Positions 8,111 to 16,053 of a stretch of 64,000 nt of DNA are shown one piece after another. Under the pieces are notes generated by a model. That model made no database searches. It was not told the origin of the DNA and was given only the letters and a program-made list of their open reading frames with translations. The position numbers and the translations under genes are program-made. The stretch lies in assembly GCF_014204815.1 (NCBI RefSeq), contig NZ_JACHMC010000001.1, positions 1,674,001 to 1,738,000 of the forward strand. The letters run 5' to 3'. Source of the stretch: Micrococcus flavus. GTDB taxonomy: Bacteria; Actinomycetota; Actinomycetes; Actinomycetales; Micrococcaceae. How positions within the stretch are numbered: position 1 is the stretch's first letter; each line of letters opens with the position of its first letter.

Positions 8111-9132
8111 GCGAAGGCCGCGAACACTCCCCTGGGGTCGTTGCCCGTGACGCGCCGCGCGTTCGGGCGACGGCCCCAGATGTCCCTGTCGTCGTGCACG
8201 GTGGTGCCGCGCAGCAGCTCGGAGTCGGCCTCCACGTCCACCACGGTGGTCTGCGTGCTCAGCCGCGCCTGGCCGGTGGCCGCCTGCGCGGCGACCAGGT
8301 CGTGCAGATGCGCGATGTACCCCTGGTCGTAGTCGTGGTGGAACTCGAAGTAGAACCGCAGGGCGTCGGCGAGGGCGTCCGTGACCGCCTTCCCCGTGTC
8401 CGCGGCGGGCCCGGTGACGCGCGGGGCGGCGACGTCCCAGCGAACGGGGCGGGCGCCGGCGTCGTGCAGGAGCGCGTCCAGCAGAGCCGGGGTGTACTCG
8501 ATCCGTTCGGTGGTCTCGAGCGCGCAGACGAGGGGCAGCTGATGCTCGGGGCGGCCCTCGAAGGCCGCGAAGACCTCCTTGGCCGCGTCCGGGTCCACCC
8601 AGGTGTTCCACTCCGCGGTGGGCGTGGTGTTGCCCGGGTGGTAGTAGGCGCCGCCCATGATCACGACGCCGGCCGCCAGCTCCGGCAGGTCCGGCTCGGC
8701 CCGCAGGGCCAGGGCGAGGTTCGTCAGCGGCGCGGTGCACAGGATCGTGGTCTGCCCCGGATGCGTGTGCAGCTCCTCGAGCCAGACCTCCAGCGCCGGG
8801 CGGGCGCTGATCCGCTCGGGACGGCGGGCGAGGCGGGCGTGGCCGAGGCCGTGCTCGCCGTGGGTCTCCGGCGTGGTGACCGCGGGGCGGCGCAACGGGG
8901 CCTCGGCGCCGACGGCCACCTCCACGTCCGGGCGGCCGGCCAGGTCCAGGACGGCGGCGGTGTTGAGGGCGCAGTCCCGCGCGGAGGCGTTGCCGCCGGT
9001 GACGGTGACGGCCGCGATCTCCGCCAGGCCGAGCTGTTCGGCGCCGGCGAGGTGCAGCAGCGCGCAGGCGTCGTCGATGCCGGTGTCCACGTCCGCGAGG
9101 ATGCGGCGGGGCCGGGAGGGGGCGGAGTGCAT
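8056..9132 (-). CDS. Inosine/uridine-preferring nucleoside hydrolase
   Basis: A 358-aa enzyme that cleaves the N-glycosidic bond of nucleosides to base and ribose. The Ca-binding motif near the N-terminus is ADVDTGIDDACALL, followed by TVTGGNASA, CTAPLTNLALALR, the VIMGGAYYHPGN block and EWNTWVDPDAA, all in family order. Length is normal. ATG 9132 lies 7 nt behind TACGCT and is probably leaderless; two longer in-frame starts would add an Arg-rich tail with no family support. It is convergent with, and overlaps, the VUT transporter by 55 bp. Both proteins handle nucleobase-type compounds, so a salvage link is possible. Confidence 0.88.
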   Translation of the reverse strand: MHSAPSRPRRILADVDTGIDDACALLHLAGAEQLGLAEIAAVTVTGGNASARDCALNTAAVLDLAGRPDVEVAVGAEAPLRRPAVTTPETHGEHGLGHARLARRPERISARPALEVWLEELHTHPGQTTILCTAPLTNLALALRAEPDLPELAAGVVIMGGAYYHPGNTTPTAEWNTWVDPDAAKEVFAAFEGRPEHQLPLVCALETTERIEYTPALLDALLHDAGARPVRWDVAAPRVTGPAADTGKAVTDALADALRFYFEFHHDYDQGYIAHLHDLVAAQAATGQARLSTQTTVVDVEADSELLRGTTVHDDRDIWGRRPNARRVTGNDPRGVFAAFAQAVAAVAGRSTSNPGAR

Positions 9133-9342
9133 GCGGGCGAGCGTAGCCGGGGGCGCGGGTCGCCGTCGGCGTCGGCGGACACGCATGGCACGGACATCGC
9201 ACCGGATGCGCCGGACGAGGGGCGTCTCCGGGACACCGCTCCAGCGAGGGCACGCGCAGCTGGGAGGCGATGATCACCTCCACCCCCGACGATGAGTCCG
9301 ACCGACGGAGAGGGGACGTGGTGACCAGCGGAGAGCCGGCGA

Positions 9343-10248
9343 TCAGTCAGTCCGAATGAGACACCACGCCTGGTCGAAGGCCCTGCCCCTCAGGTCACTC
9401 AGGCGCATCCACACCTCCAGGCTCGACGCGTCTCCGAACCAACCGTTCAACGTGGTCCACGACTCGATCTCCAGGAGAAGGATGTACGCGTCCCCATGGT
9501 CTGACATCGGGAGGACATGCGGCAGGATTTCGTTCTTCGCCAGCGCATCACCGGAGGAGCTGTAGCCCAGCATCCGTGTGGACGGGATGGCGTGCTGATG
9601 CCTCTCATCGGGCCGGCGCTGACGCATCCATGCCAGATCCAGCGTGGCAGTCGCCTCATCCGCGGCAGTGAACCGCGGCTGCGTGAGCCCTGGGACATCC
9701 AAGGGCGACGGGATGCACCACCCCGGCAGGAAGAGACCCACCTGGGTGATGGCATGGGGGACGTCGAGGTCCTCGGGACTCTCCATGAGTGCCGGTCGAT
9801 CGCTCGGGCGATCATCGGGTGTAAAGGTGACACACCACGGGAGGCCTCCGGGGTCTGCAGCGTCATACCCGTAGGACTGCAGGTCATGGAACACCTGCAG
9901 GTAGCCCGAACTCGGCAGGAGAGCACGAGCACGCGCCGGCCACGTCCGCTCCTGGGGCTCACCCAGGGCAGCATGGACGTCGGCCAAGTGGAACGTTGCC
10001 ACATGGGCGAGTGGCCTGCCGGAGGCATCCCTCGGCCACGCCTCGTGAAGGGCGGCAGGGCCTCCCAGCCAACTGACGTGCGCACCCGAATCCCACCACT
10101 CCGCCAGTTCGGCCTCGCCGGGTTCAAACGACCGCTCACTGAAGACAGAAGTCTGCTTCGGGGTGAAGGAGCCGAGGTCGACACCCCGGTGACCCAACCA
10201 TTCGAGAGCGATGTCCTCACTCCCGTGAATGGGAACTGAACCAGGCAT
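9343..10248 (-). CDS. DUF1963 (YwqG-like) family protein
   Basis: A 301-aa soluble protein. The segment SWLGGPAALHEAWP, then SGRPLAHVATFHLADV and a later GYLQVFHDLQSYG, follow the DUF1963/YwqG order (GG-x-P...WP, G-x-PL...Q-DL, G-x-L-FF-D). No enzymatic function is established for the family. Start ATG 10248 has GAGGAGAGG 8 nt upstream; a longer start at 10281 is less likely. Base composition is clearly less GC-rich than the neighbours and third positions are less biased, so the gene may have arrived by transfer. It has no operon partner: the next gene on the strand is over 250 bp away. Confidence 0.65.
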   Translation of the reverse strand: MPGSVPIHGSEDIALEWLGHRGVDLGSFTPKQTSVFSERSFEPGEAELAEWWDSGAHVSWLGGPAALHEAWPRDASGRPLAHVATFHLADVHAALGEPQERTWPARARALLPSSGYLQVFHDLQSYGYDAADPGGLPWCVTFTPDDRPSDRPALMESPEDLDVPHAITQVGLFLPGWCIPSPLDVPGLTQPRFTAADEATATLDLAWMRQRRPDERHQHAIPSTRMLGYSSSGDALAKNEILPHVLPMSDHGDAYILLLEIESWTTLNGWFGDASSLEVWMRLSDLRGRAFDQAWCLIRTD

Positions 10249-10502
10249 CAAGGTCGTCCTCTCCTCAAGGCCCAGCCTCACTCGTGCGAGTCAGAGCGGG
10301 CGGCCTGACTGCCGCTCTCCCTCAGATCTTCACTCCACAGTGGCGCAGAAGTGACACGCCACCCTGACACCTCTTCGTCCAGCTCTGCCGATCCACCCAG
10401 GCGCGCGTGGTCTCATGCGAGGCGGCGGCGGGGCCGGGGTGGCGTGGCGGCGGGGACGGGGACGGTCACGGGAGGCGAGTGTAGGCGGGCCTGCGAGCCG
10501 GA

Positions 10503-10763
10503 TCAGGCGGAGGACGGCTCCACCGCCACGGCGCGGAAGAGGAAGCCGTCCTGCTCCTGTCCCACGGCGAGCGTCTCGAAGGTGAACGAGACCCGCGCAC
10601 CGACGGCCGCGCCGCGGAACCCGCCGGCGTCGGGCAGGTGGGAGAAGTGCGCCCAGCACCCGCCCGGGGTGTCCGGGGAGTCGAGCACGCCCCACCCCTG
10701 ATCGTCATGCCACACGGCGACGACACCCTCCGAGCGCTGAGGGCCGGTGGACGAGCCACTCAG
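10503..10763 (-). CDS. Cold-shock-domain protein, start unclear
   Basis: The frame encodes a cold-shock fold: GVVAVWHDDQGWGVLDSP corresponds to the GTVKWFN...GFGFI strand pair, followed by CWAHFSHL (RNP2-like) and GARVSFTFET. The Phe/Trp/His surface that binds single-stranded nucleic acid is largely kept. The only normal start inside the domain is GTG 10715, which would remove the first beta strand. The next in-frame possibility is CTG 10763, which overlaps the upstream stop as CTGA. I list the CTG start because it keeps the whole fold (86 aa) and matches the 4-bp coupling of the rest of this operon. GGAGG at about 10729 cannot serve that start, so this is uncertain. Confidence 0.6.
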   Translation of the reverse strand: MSGSSTGPQRSEGVVAVWHDDQGWGVLDSPDTPGGCWAHFSHLPDAGGFRGAAVGARVSFTFETLAVGQEQDGFLFRAVAVEPSSA

Positions 10764-10990
10764 AACAGACCACCGCCCCGGGAGATCTCGTGCCGACTGC
10801 CCGAGCCGGAGCCGGAGACCCGGTCCCACTTGTCCTGGAACAGGCGTCCGAACAGCACGAGGGCGCCCACGCCGATGAGCACGAGGCCGAGCACGGAGAG
10901 CACGTCCCCCGCGCCTCCCCGGAGGACGACCGCCAGGACGAACGCGACGGCACCGACCGCCATGGCGATGACCGGTAGCGCGGCCCTCAC
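10760..10990 (-). CDS. Small two-helix membrane protein
   Basis: A 76-aa protein with two hydrophobic helices (about residues 3-25 and 28-50) and a polar Ser/Gly-rich C-terminal tail. The second helix contains VLGLVLIGVGALVLFGRLF. Start GTG 10990 overlaps the stop of the upstream gene as GTGA, so the two are translationally coupled. Its own stop overlaps the possible CTG start of the cold-shock gene. I do not recognise a family with confidence. The context suggests a four-gene operon with no assigned job. Confidence 0.65.
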   Translation of the reverse strand: MRAALPVIAMAVGAVAFVLAVVLRGGAGDVLSVLGLVLIGVGALVLFGRLFQDKWDRVSGSGSGSRHEISRGGGLF

Positions 10991-11319
10991 GCCGACGCTC
11001 CCGTGCCGGTGGTGGCATGCGTGAGCACGTGCTCGGCCACGGCCCGCAGCACCCCGCGTCCCCGGGCGCTCTCGGCGGGCGAGGTGAGCAGCACCCCGGC
11101 AGGGCGGCCGTCCACCTCGGCGACGACGCTGCCGGGACCGTCCAGCCGGGCGCGCAGGGCCTGCGCGCTCATCCGGCCCTGGACGAAGCCGTGCTCGGCG
11201 CGCTGCTCCGGGGTGAGCGCGTCCCGGCTGTTGGCGGCGTAGAGGGGCTGGACCCAGGCCGCGTCCTCGGCGCGGAGCGGGCGGACGTGGACGGATTCGT
11301 CGGTGGTGCTCATGGTCAT
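10987..11319 (-). CDS. GNAT-like protein lacking its C-terminal half
   Basis: A 110-aa protein. The opening VHVRPLRAEDAAWVQPLY is a standard GNAT N-terminus, and SVVAEVDGRPAGVLL gives beta strands 2-3. A short GRGVLRAVAEHVL resembles motif A for acetyl-CoA binding, but the protein then stops, without the strand 5/motif B region. A usual GNAT is 140-180 aa. Either this is a degenerate acetyltransferase or a small protein reusing half the fold. ATG 11319 overlaps the upstream stop as ATGA, and its stop overlaps the next start as GTGA, so the gene is kept in an operon. Activity is doubtful. Confidence 0.6.
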   Translation of the reverse strand: MTMSTTDESVHVRPLRAEDAAWVQPLYAANSRDALTPEQRAEHGFVQGRMSAQALRARLDGPGSVVAEVDGRPAGVLLTSPAESARGRGVLRAVAEHVLTHATTGTGASA

Positions 11320-11972
11320 GAGGGTAGCCCCGCGCCGCCGGCGGCGCCGCGGATGGTGGTGACCACGCGGGTGAGCGCGGGCCGGCGGGGCGTGGACGAG
11401 AAACCGAAGCGCGTGGGCGGGTCCACCGGAGCCAGCGCCCCGAGATCCTGCCCCTCCCAGCGGGCCCCGATGCCGACGACGTCCCGCACGTCCGTGGCTC
11501 CGTAGAACTCGCGCCGGCCCTGCCCCGCGGTGCCGCGCGTGCGGACCCCGGGCATCACCACGCGGGCGATCGGGTCCGAGAGTGCGCAGAACGCGGGATG
11601 GGAGGCCACGGACGCCGGGACCAGGCGCAGCGCCCAGCCCAGCGGCCGGCGTCGGCCCAGGTGCGCTGTCAGGGTGAGCGACGGCGTCGTGACGGTGAGG
11701 GCGCCGGCGGTGAGGTCCGCGGTGACGGGCGCGATGCGCACCTCGTCGAAGCGGTAGGTGGCGGTCACGAAGTCGGCGACCTGAGGGGTGGGCGCGAGGA
11801 GGAGCCGGTGGCCGTCCGAGCGCTCGACCATGACGTCGCTGAAGGCCCCCAGCGGCGAGTCCGGCCAGGTCCCGACGACGACCCGCGTGCCCTCCGCTGT
11901 GCCCACCCCGAGGATGTGGCCGCGGAAGCGCCAGACGACCGGGGACGGCGACGGAGTGGAGGCGGCGGTCAT
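11316..11972 (-). CDS. Conserved hypothetical protein, first gene of operon
   Basis: A 218-aa soluble protein I do not recognise. It begins with a Ser/Thr/Pro stretch and then WRFRGHILGVGTAEGTRVVVG. A beta-rich middle is followed by a C-terminal region with FYGATDVRDVVGIGARWEG. There is no signal peptide or membrane helix. The pattern of hydrophobic strands separated by turns suggests a beta-barrel or acetoacetate-decarboxylase-like fold, but no catalytic motif is clear. ATG 11972 lies 7 nt behind TACGCT with no Shine-Dalgarno sequence, which fits leaderless transcription of a four-gene operon reaching 10503. Confidence 0.6.
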   Translation of the reverse strand: MTAASTPSPSPVVWRFRGHILGVGTAEGTRVVVGTWPDSPLGAFSDVMVERSDGHRLLLAPTPQVADFVTATYRFDEVRIAPVTADLTAGALTVTTPSLTLTAHLGRRRPLGWALRLVPASVASHPAFCALSDPIARVVMPGVRTRGTAGQGRREFYGATDVRDVVGIGARWEGQDLGALAPVDPPTRFGFSSTPRRPALTRVVTTIRGAAGGAGLPS

Positions 11973-12036
11973 GCCCCCGAGCGTAGCCGCAGCGGCGGGA
12001 GCCCCCGTCGGGCCACGGGCACCGGACCGAGACGGC

Positions 12037-13257
12037 TCAGCGTGCCCCGCGCCACTGCAGGACCTGCAGGGCGGCGGCGACGTCGACGGGGTTCTCGGCC
12101 AGCGGCCGCGGGAGCAGGTCGTCCGCGCGGGCGAGGCGCCGGATGACGGTGTTGCGGTGGGTGTAGAGGCGTTCGGCGGTGCGGGAGGTGTTGAACCTCT
12201 CCTGGACGCACGTCAGGACGGCGTCGTGGATCTCGGGCGGCGCGGCGGCGAGGTCCCCCAGGACGTCGGCGACGTACCCGTCCGCGCGCGCGGGATCGGC
12301 GGTGAGCAGGTCGACCAGACGGACGTCCTCGTACCGGGCGATGCGCCGGGACGAGGCCACGCGGGTCATCATCCGCTGGACGGCGGTGGCCTCGAGATGG
12401 CTGGTGCGGAAGCCCTCGAGGTCCCGGCCCGGCCGTCCGAGGGCGATGCTCACCTCGGGGTGTCCGGCCAGCCGCCCGGCGAGGTCGGCCACGGCGGGCA
12501 CGTCGGCCATGGGCAGCCACAGCCAGCGGGACGCGGAGCTGGCGACGACGACGAGCCGACGGTCGGCTCCGCCCGCCCGGGCCAGCGCGTCGGCGGCCGC
12601 CTCCAGTGCGAGAGGGTCCGCCCCCAGAGCGGTCCACACGACGGCGGCGACGTGCGGGCCGGTGAGGGGATGGCCGAGCCGGACCTCGGCCCGCGCCCGG
12701 CTGACGGGCTGCCCCTCGAGGATGCGGGCGACGAGGGCCCGACGCTCGGCGTGGCTGCCGCCGTGGAGCTGTTCCCGCTCCTCCTCGAGGGCGGCGGAGA
12801 CGGCGTCGATGGTGTCGTCGATGAAGGTGGCGATGGACAGCAGTGACACGTCGAGCAGCTCCTGGAGGAGGGCCGGATCCTGGGTGAGCTCGAAGCAGAT
12901 GGCCATCCACCGTCGTGTGGCCAGGCCCTGGCCGGTGCGGTAGCTGTCCAGTGCGGTGCGTCCCAGGCCGCGGCGGTCGAGGTCGCGTGCGGTCTCGAGG
13001 CTGCTCGCCTCGAGGTGGGGGGCGACGCGGCGGCCGGGCGACCTCACGTTCGCGGCGGCCCAGTGCAGCAGGTTGGCCGTGGTGGTGCGGCGCACGCCCT
13101 CCGCGAGGACCGGGTCGGCGGCGATGGCCTCCATGCGGGTGCCGGCCAGGGCGGCGGCGTCGAGCGTCCACTCCGGACGGGGATGGAGCGCGAGCTCGGC
13201 CCCACGGCGCAGGAGGCGGCGCGCCTCGGGCGAGGGGGTGGGCCACGGTTCGTCCAT
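12037..13257 (-). CDS. PucR/CdaR-type transcriptional regulator
   Basis: A 406-aa regulator. The C-terminal 60 residues carry the PucR helix-turn-helix: VLTCVQERFNTSRTAERLYTHRNTVIRRL. Upstream is a GGDEF-like sensory region with SIALGRPGRDLEGFRTSHLEA, as in many CdaR proteins. The N-terminal part (about 1-160) is helical and probably the ligand-sensing domain. It is divergent from the monooxygenase-hydrolase pair, and the 144-bp intergenic region holds a small palindrome, so it likely controls that operon. ATG 13257 is chosen over 13275 because the upstream residues MMHTVS are not family-like; neither start has a good ribosome-binding site. Confidence 0.85.
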   Translation of the reverse strand: MDEPWPTPSPEARRLLRRGAELALHPRPEWTLDAAALAGTRMEAIAADPVLAEGVRRTTTANLLHWAAANVRSPGRRVAPHLEASSLETARDLDRRGLGRTALDSYRTGQGLATRRWMAICFELTQDPALLQELLDVSLLSIATFIDDTIDAVSAALEEEREQLHGGSHAERRALVARILEGQPVSRARAEVRLGHPLTGPHVAAVVWTALGADPLALEAAADALARAGGADRRLVVVASSASRWLWLPMADVPAVADLAGRLAGHPEVSIALGRPGRDLEGFRTSHLEATAVQRMMTRVASSRRIARYEDVRLVDLLTADPARADGYVADVLGDLAAAPPEIHDAVLTCVQERFNTSRTAERLYTHRNTVIRRLARADDLLPRPLAENPVDVAAALQVLQWRGAR

Positions 13258-13282
13258 GGAGACAGTGTGCATCATGGGAGGT

Positions 13283-13299
13283 ATCTGTCAGGTGCAGAT
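13283..13299. promoter_or_regulatory. Candidate operator between PucR regulator and monooxygenase
   Basis: ATCTG and CAGAT form an inverted repeat around a 7-nt spacer in the divergent intergenic region, 26 bp from the regulator start. It could be the binding site of the adjacent PucR-type protein. The half-sites are short, so chance is possible. Confidence 0.35.
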
Positions 13300-13401
13300 C
13301 GCCCTATCAACGGGCGTGACGCCCCGGGAGACTGTGGGACCGAGCACATCCGAACCGCCTCGGGGCCCGCCGGGCCCCGCACCGCACCGCCAGGAGAGAC
13401 C

Positions 13402-14916
13402 ATGCCGCACCGTTCCGCCACCGAGGCCGCGAGCCCCGTGCCCGACGCCGTCGAGCACGTCGACGTCCTGATCGTCGGGGCCGGACTCTCCGGCATCGGC
13501 GTGGGCGCCTCGCTCACGCGGACGCTGCCCCACAAGAGCTTCGTCATCCTGGAGGGCCGCGGCTCCTCCGGGGGCACCTGGGACCTGTTCCGCTACCCCG
13601 GCATCCGCTCGGACTCCGACCTGACGACGTTCGGCTACGACTTCAAGCCCTGGCGGCAGCGGGAGGCGATCGCGGACGGCGCGCAGATCCTGGAGTACCT
13701 CCGCGAGACCGTCCAGGAGAACGACCTCGAGGGGCGCATCCGCTATCACCACCGGGTCGTGGGCGCGGCATGGTCCTCGGAGACCGCCCGCTGGACGGTG
13801 ACGGTCGAGCGGACGGACACCGGGGAGGAGCTGCTCTTCAGCGCGGGATGGCTGTTCTCCGCGGGCGGCTACTACAACTACGCCCACGGCCACACCCCTC
13901 ACTTCGAGGGACGGGACCGCTTCCAGGGGCGGATCGTGCACCCGCAGCACTGGCCGGAGGACCTGGACTGGACGGGCAAGAGGGTCGTGGTGATCGGCAG
14001 CGGCGCCACCGCCGTCACCCTGGTGCCCTCGATGGCCGACGAGGCCGCCCACGTCACCATGCTGCAGCGGACCCCCACTTACGTCATGCCCATCCCCCGG
14101 GAGGACAGGCTGGCCCTGCGCCTGCGCCGCCGGTTCGGTGACGAGCGGGGCCACGCCCTGGCCCGGCGCAAGAACATCTTGAAGCAGCGGGCGATCTGGG
14201 GGTTCTGCCAGCGGTTCCCCGGTGCGGCCCGCAGGACCATCCGGCGGTTCAACGAGGAGCGCCTGCCCGCGGGCTTCCCCGTGGACGAGCACTTCAACCC
14301 GCCGTACGACCCGTGGGACCAACGGCTGTGCGCCGTCCCCGACGGCGACCTCTTCCGGGCCATCCGCACCGGCGACGCCTCCGTGGTCACCGACCGGATC
14401 GTCACGTTCACCGAGACCGGCATCCTGCTGGAGTCGGGTCGGGAGCTGGAGGCGGACGTGATCGTCACGGCCACCGGGCTGACCATCCAGCTTCTCGGCG
14501 GCCTTGACCTGACCGTCGACGGGCGCCCCGTGGACGTCACCGACAGCGTGGCGTACCGCGGCATGATGCTCAGCGGCGTCCCGAACTTCGCCATGGCGAT
14601 CGGCTACACGAACTCGTCCTGGACGTTGAAGATCGGCCTGGTGTGCGAGTACTTCTGCCGGCTCCTGACCCACATGGACGAGCACGGCCAGGACGCCGTG
14701 CGGGCAGTGGCCGACCCCGGCATGGAGACGCGGCCACTGCTGGACTTCGGTGCCGGGTACGTGCAGCGCGCCCTGGAATCGATGCCCCGGCAGGGCACCG
14801 CCGCCCCGTGGCTGATGTCGATGGACTACTTCCAGGACGTGCGGACCCTGCGCCGCGGCCCCGTCGTGGACGAGCACCTGGAGTTCGCGGTCGCCGGATC
14901 GGGGGCCCGCGCATGA
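13402..14916 (+). CDS. Baeyer-Villiger-type flavin monooxygenase (EthA-like)
   Basis: A 504-aa FAD- and NADPH-dependent monooxygenase. The FAD Rossmann motif is VLIVGAGLSGIGVG, then GGTWDLFRYPGIRSDSD, the block typical of EthA-like Baeyer-Villiger enzymes. A second Rossmann motif for NADPH is VVVIGSGATAVTLVP. Late blocks such as IVTATGLTIQLLGG and YTNSSWTLKI also match EthA relatives. It should insert oxygen next to ketones to give esters, or oxidise sulfur compounds. Start ATG 13402 has AGGAGAG upstream. The next gene overlaps by ATGA and encodes a hydrolase, so an oxygenation-then-hydrolysis route for a ketone is a natural reading. Confidence 0.9.
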   Translation: MPHRSATEAASPVPDAVEHVDVLIVGAGLSGIGVGASLTRTLPHKSFVILEGRGSSGGTWDLFRYPGIRSDSDLTTFGYDFKPWRQREAIADGAQILEYLRETVQENDLEGRIRYHHRVVGAAWSSETARWTVTVERTDTGEELLFSAGWLFSAGGYYNYAHGHTPHFEGRDRFQGRIVHPQHWPEDLDWTGKRVVVIGSGATAVTLVPSMADEAAHVTMLQRTPTYVMPIPREDRLALRLRRRFGDERGHALARRKNILKQRAIWGFCQRFPGAARRTIRRFNEERLPAGFPVDEHFNPPYDPWDQRLCAVPDGDLFRAIRTGDASVVTDRIVTFTETGILLESGRELEADVIVTATGLTIQLLGGLDLTVDGRPVDVTDSVAYRGMMLSGVPNFAMAIGYTNSSWTLKIGLVCEYFCRLLTHMDEHGQDAVRAVADPGMETRPLLDFGAGYVQRALESMPRQGTAAPWLMSMDYFQDVRTLRRGPVVDEHLEFAVAGSGARA

Positions 14917-15914
14917 GCGCCGCAGTCGAGTGGCAGCCGGACATCCTCGGCGAGGGCTACGAGCAGACGATCTTCGAGCTCGGCCCCGACCCGGACGGTC
15001 AGGGCGAGGTGCGCGCGGTGCTGGTGCGGCGCGTCCCCCGGGCGGGCGAGGAGGTGCAGGGAGCCGTGCTGTACGTGCACGGCTTCGCCGACTACTTCTT
15101 CCAGACCGAGCTGGCAGACTTCTTCGCCGCCCGGGGCTTCGCCTTCTACGCCCTGGACCTGCGCAAGAGCGGCCGGGCCCGCGTGGCCGAGCAGCACGGC
15201 CACTACGCCTCGAACCTGCGCCAGTACGACCTCGAACTTGACCGTGCCGTCAAGGTCATCACCCTGGAGAACCCCAAGAAGCCGCTCCTCGTGGTGGCGC
15301 ACTCCACCGGCGGGCTCATCACCCCCCTCTGGCTCGACCGGCGCCGCCGCGAACGGCGCACCGGCCGGATCGCCGGCCTGGTGCTCAACAGCCCCTGGCT
15401 GGACCTGCAGGGCCGCCCCGCCATGCGCAGCGCCGCCTTCACGGTCGGCCTGCGGGCCCTCGCCCGGGTGAAGCCGTTCCGTCCCGTCACGACGACCGCC
15501 ACCGTGTACGGGCAGTCCCTGCACGTCGGCGACGGCGGGGAGTGGGACTACGACCTGGAGCTGAAGCCCCACGCCGCCTTCCCGGTGACCGCCGGCTGGC
15601 TGAGCGCGATCCGCCGCGGCCATGCCCGCGTCCACCGCGGCGTCGAGGTCGGGGTCCCCACGCTCGTCCTGCACTCCGACCGCAGCCACTTCTCCCGCAC
15701 CCGCTCGGAGGACTCGGACGTCTCCGACGTCGTCCTGGACGTCACACAGATCGCCGCGCGGGCGCCGTCGCTGGGGAAGGACGTCGAGGTCGTCGAGGTC
15801 CCCGGGGCGCGTCACGACGTGTTCCTCTCCCGGGAGGGCGCCCGCCGGGACGCCTACGCGAAGGTCGCCGACTGGCTCGGGCGGCACCCGATGACCGCCG
15901 CGGACCGGGTGTGA
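14913..15914 (+). CDS. Alpha/beta hydrolase (serine esterase or lysophospholipase-like)
   Basis: A 333-aa cytosolic hydrolase. The oxyanion region is AVLYVHGFADYFFQ, the nucleophile lies in VVAHSTGGLITPLW (Ser), the acid is probably the Asp in VLHSDRSHF, and the catalytic His is in GARHDVFLS. The start overlaps the monooxygenase stop as ATGA, so the two are co-translated. This is consistent with cleaving the ester made by the Baeyer-Villiger enzyme. Lysophospholipase or monoacylglycerol lipase relatives share this architecture. Substrate unknown. Confidence 0.85.
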   Translation: MSAAVEWQPDILGEGYEQTIFELGPDPDGQGEVRAVLVRRVPRAGEEVQGAVLYVHGFADYFFQTELADFFAARGFAFYALDLRKSGRARVAEQHGHYASNLRQYDLELDRAVKVITLENPKKPLLVVAHSTGGLITPLWLDRRRRERRTGRIAGLVLNSPWLDLQGRPAMRSAAFTVGLRALARVKPFRPVTTTATVYGQSLHVGDGGEWDYDLELKPHAAFPVTAGWLSAIRRGHARVHRGVEVGVPTLVLHSDRSHFSRTRSEDSDVSDVVLDVTQIAARAPSLGKDVEVVEVPGARHDVFLSREGARRDAYAKVADWLGRHPMTAADRV

Positions 15915-16053
15915 GGGCCGGACGGAGCACGAGCGGGCCGACGACGACGTCGAGGAGCCGGACGAGAAGACCTACGGGGAGGCCTCCGAGGAGGGTGCCG
16001 ACCGGCTGCACCGATCGTGGCCGGCCCTGCCGGCCACCGGATTCCTCGGCGGG

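Noticed and set aside
9200-9283. Minus-strand stretch translating VIIASQLRVPSLE, possibly a lost gene
   Set aside because: Too short, without a start or family match, and its continuation is a shadow of the nucleoside hydrolase gene.
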